A stretch of DNA of 7,756 nt, taken from assembly GCA_937871705.1 (NCBI GenBank), contig CALMOO010000716.1, positions 433 through 8,188 on the forward strand, read 5' to 3'. The notes below the pieces were generated by a model, which saw only the letters and a list, made by a program, of their open reading frames with translations, was not told where the DNA came from and searched no databases. Of this stretch, positions 6,176 through 7,756 are shown one piece after another (within the stretch, counting starts at the first letter, position 1; each line of letters begins with the position of its first letter). The stretch is from an uncultured Hymenobacter sp. GTDB taxonomy: Bacteria; Bacteroidota; Bacteroidia; Cytophagales; Hymenobacteraceae. The translations under genes and the position numbers were made by a program.

Positions 6176-7756
6176 CTAGGCGTGGGGTTGGGCTGCTTTG
6201 AATTTGATAACCAGTAGCGTCTGGTCATCGTGCAACGGCTGGCCGCGGCTAAACTCCTGCACATCGTGACGCAAGTGCTCATTTATCTCCTCGGCCGACT
6301 GATAAAAGCAGGTTTCCAACTTCTGGCGCAGGCGGTCCTCGCCGTACTCGTTGCCGAGGCCATCGCGGGCTTCCACGATGCCGTCGGTGTATATCACCAT
6401 TACATCGCCGGGGTTGTAGTCCCAGAATTGCGTTTTGACGAACTTCTCGTAGTTCGCATCCCGGATAATGCCCAGCCCTAGCCCCTCGGTGCGGAAGTAG
6501 CTGACTTCTTCCTGAATAGAGTGGTAGTAGAGCGTGTGGCAGTGCCCGGCCCGCGCAAAGCTGAAGCCGCCGGCCTGGTAGTCAATCAAATAAAAAGCCG
6601 CCGTGATAAACGATGAGCGCTCGAGGCAGTGCGTCAGGGCCTCGTTGGCCTGCACCATAAAGCGGTGCGGGTCGGGGTAGCGGTCGCGCTCCTTCTTGGC
6701 CAGGGGGTTGGCTTGCATCAGGGCGTGGAAAATACCCTTCATTTGGGCCGTGTGGAAAGCGGCGGTTACGCCCTTACCCGATACATCGCCGATGAGCACG
6801 GCCAGCTTCTGGCCCGGCAAGTGCAGGAAGTCGTAGAAGTCGCCGCCTACCTCTTTGGCAGCTTGGGCATAGGTGCTGATTTCAAACCAGTCGTCGGTGG
6901 GCAGGCTCTTCGGAATGAGGCGCTCCTGCACCAGGGCAGCGATGCGCAACTCGTCCTGGGTGCGCTGGTTGATGAGCGACTCCTGCGCCAGCTGCAGGTT
7001 TTCGAGGCTGAGCACGGTTTGGGCCGTGAAGGTGTGCAGAATGCTGAGCACCTCCGAGTCGAAGCTATGCGGCTCTTTGTGCAGCAGCACCAGCACGCCG
7101 TAGTCGTGTGAGGGGCTATGCAGCGGCAGCACGGCTACCGAGCCGTACGAAACAGCCAAGTCAGTGAGGAGTTGTGAGCGCTCCAAGTCATTATCAATCA
7201 GCTCGGGGGGGTAGGGCACGCCAACCGGCGTGGCGTAGAGTGACTCGAGCAACGCCACCTCGCCGGGCAGAAACTGATAGAGTAGTGGGGCGGGCAGCGG
7301 ACCGGTGAGGTCGCTGGGCTGGCGCTGAGCCGCGAGCACGGCCGCATCGGCCTTGATGGTTTGGATGGCCGAGTTGAACAGCATCTGGTAGATTTCCGGG
7401 GCGGTTTGGCCGCGCTGGATAATCTGGCTCAGGTGCTGCAGACCCAGAATTTCGGCCCGCCGCTGCTCAAAAACTTCGGCAATGGGCAGGTTGAATAGCG
7501 TTACGAGCAGCCCGGCGATAGCATAGAACGCTGCAAAAAACGAGCAAACTACCAGAAACGACAGCTGCGTGGCGGGCGCCAACAGCACGGGGTCTAGCTG
7601 CGCATTGCGCAGGTAAGTCAAAAACAGCAGCGTAAAGCCCACTACCCCCAGCTGCAGCAAAATAGCCTGCCACTTCTGCGTATTGCTGAGGTAGGCCACC
7701 CAGCGCTGGTGACCGCTCAGGTATACCCCATACAGGGCCAGCCCAATACCTACCCC
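6176..7756 (-). CDS. Membrane-anchored GAF/SpoIIE (PP2C-type) phosphatase, RsbU-like, 5' end outside the window
   Basis: The frame stays open to the right edge. The GTG at 7699 is probably internal, since 19 more in-frame codons precede it and encode another hydrophobic segment (GVGIGLALYGVYL). Residues here are numbered from that GTG. Further membrane segments lie at about 14-30 and 46-69, a GAF-like domain at about 86-236, and a SpoIIE/PP2C phosphatase domain at about 255-500. The metal-site motifs are intact: EVGGDFYDF (Asp287), GDVSGKG (Asp305), YTDGIVEA (Asp439) and HDDQT (Asp491/492). QERLIPKSLP (258-267) is the usual entry to the domain. It should dephosphorylate the STAS protein encoded 21 bases downstream, with GAF or the membrane part sensing the signal. 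The ligand is unknown. At least 526 residues are present, and the true start lies beyond the window. Confidence 0.93.
   Translation of the reverse strand, partial: GVGIGLALYGVYLSGHQRWVAYLSNTQKWQAILLQLGVVGFTLLFLTYLRNAQLDPVLLAPATQLSFLVVCSFFAAFYAIAGLLVTLFNLPIAEVFEQRRAEILGLQHLSQIIQRGQTAPEIYQMLFNSAIQTIKADAAVLAAQRQPSDLTGPLPAPLLYQFLPGEVALLESLYATPVGVPYPPELIDNDLERSQLLTDLAVSYGSVAVLPLHSPSHDYGVLVLLHKEPHSFDSEVLSILHTFTAQTVLSLENLQLAQESLINQRTQDELRIAALVQERLIPKSLPTDDWFEISTYAQAAKEVGGDFYDFLHLPGQKLAVLIGDVSGKGVTAAFHTAQMKGIFHALMQANPLAKKERDRYPDPHRFMVQANEALTHCLERSSFITAAFYLIDYQAGGFSFARAGHCHTLYYHSIQEEVSYFRTEGLGLGIIRDANYEKFVKTQFWDYNPGDVMVIYTDGIVEARDGLGNEYGEDRLRQKLETCFYQSAEEINEHLRHDVQEFSRGQPLHDDQTLLVIKFKAAQPHA

Overview
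The window looks like chromosomal DNA from a high-GC member of the Bacteroidota, most like Hymenobacter and its relatives (Cytophagales). This is inferred from the protein families (long tandem-parvulin lipoprotein, Bacteroidota-type SurA-like protein, MoxR ATPase), the absence of clear Shine-Dalgarno sequences before most starts, one good match to the Bacteroidota -7 promoter element (TAnnTTTG), and GC-rich genes separated by AT-rich gaps carrying long palindromes. No database search was possible, so the genus is a best guess.

All six genes lie on the minus strand and are read from high to low coordinates. (1) 7756-5315 is a partner-switching cassette: a membrane-bound GAF/SpoIIE-type phosphatase (RsbU-like, cut by the right window edge), a STAS anti-anti-sigma-type protein (RsbV-like) and an HATPase anti-sigma-type kinase (RsbW-like). 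(2) 5130-2767 is a 787-residue lipoprotein with two complete parvulin domains and what looks like an inserted, degenerate OmpA-like domain. It ends in a convincing intrinsic terminator (2713-2750). (3) 2610-1219 is a secreted SurA-like chaperone/prolyl isomerase whose two parvulin domains have each lost one of the two signature histidines. (4) 1059-94 is a MoxR-type AAA+ ATPase, with no partner gene visible before the left edge.

Functionally, the right third is a phosphorylation-dependent regulatory switch. The kinase should bind and phosphorylate the STAS protein, and the phosphatase should reactivate it in response to a signal sensed at the membrane or by GAF. No sigma factor is present, so the output is unknown. 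The middle is an envelope protein-folding block acting outside the cytoplasmic membrane. The left is an AAA+ ATPase of a class usually involved in maturing or inserting partner proteins.

The gaps are not empty. Three long imperfect palindromes (1092-1197, 5243-5307, 5747-5821), each unlike the others, sit after or between genes, one of them inside the partner-switching cassette. The heptamer CTACCCC/GGGGTAG appears 12 times by eye, far above a rough chance estimate of one or two. The largest gene-free gap is 184 bases, so no long stretch is unexplained. The most promising observations are the OmpA-like insertion, the complementary histidine loss in the SurA-like protein, and the sigma-less partner switch interrupted by a palindrome.
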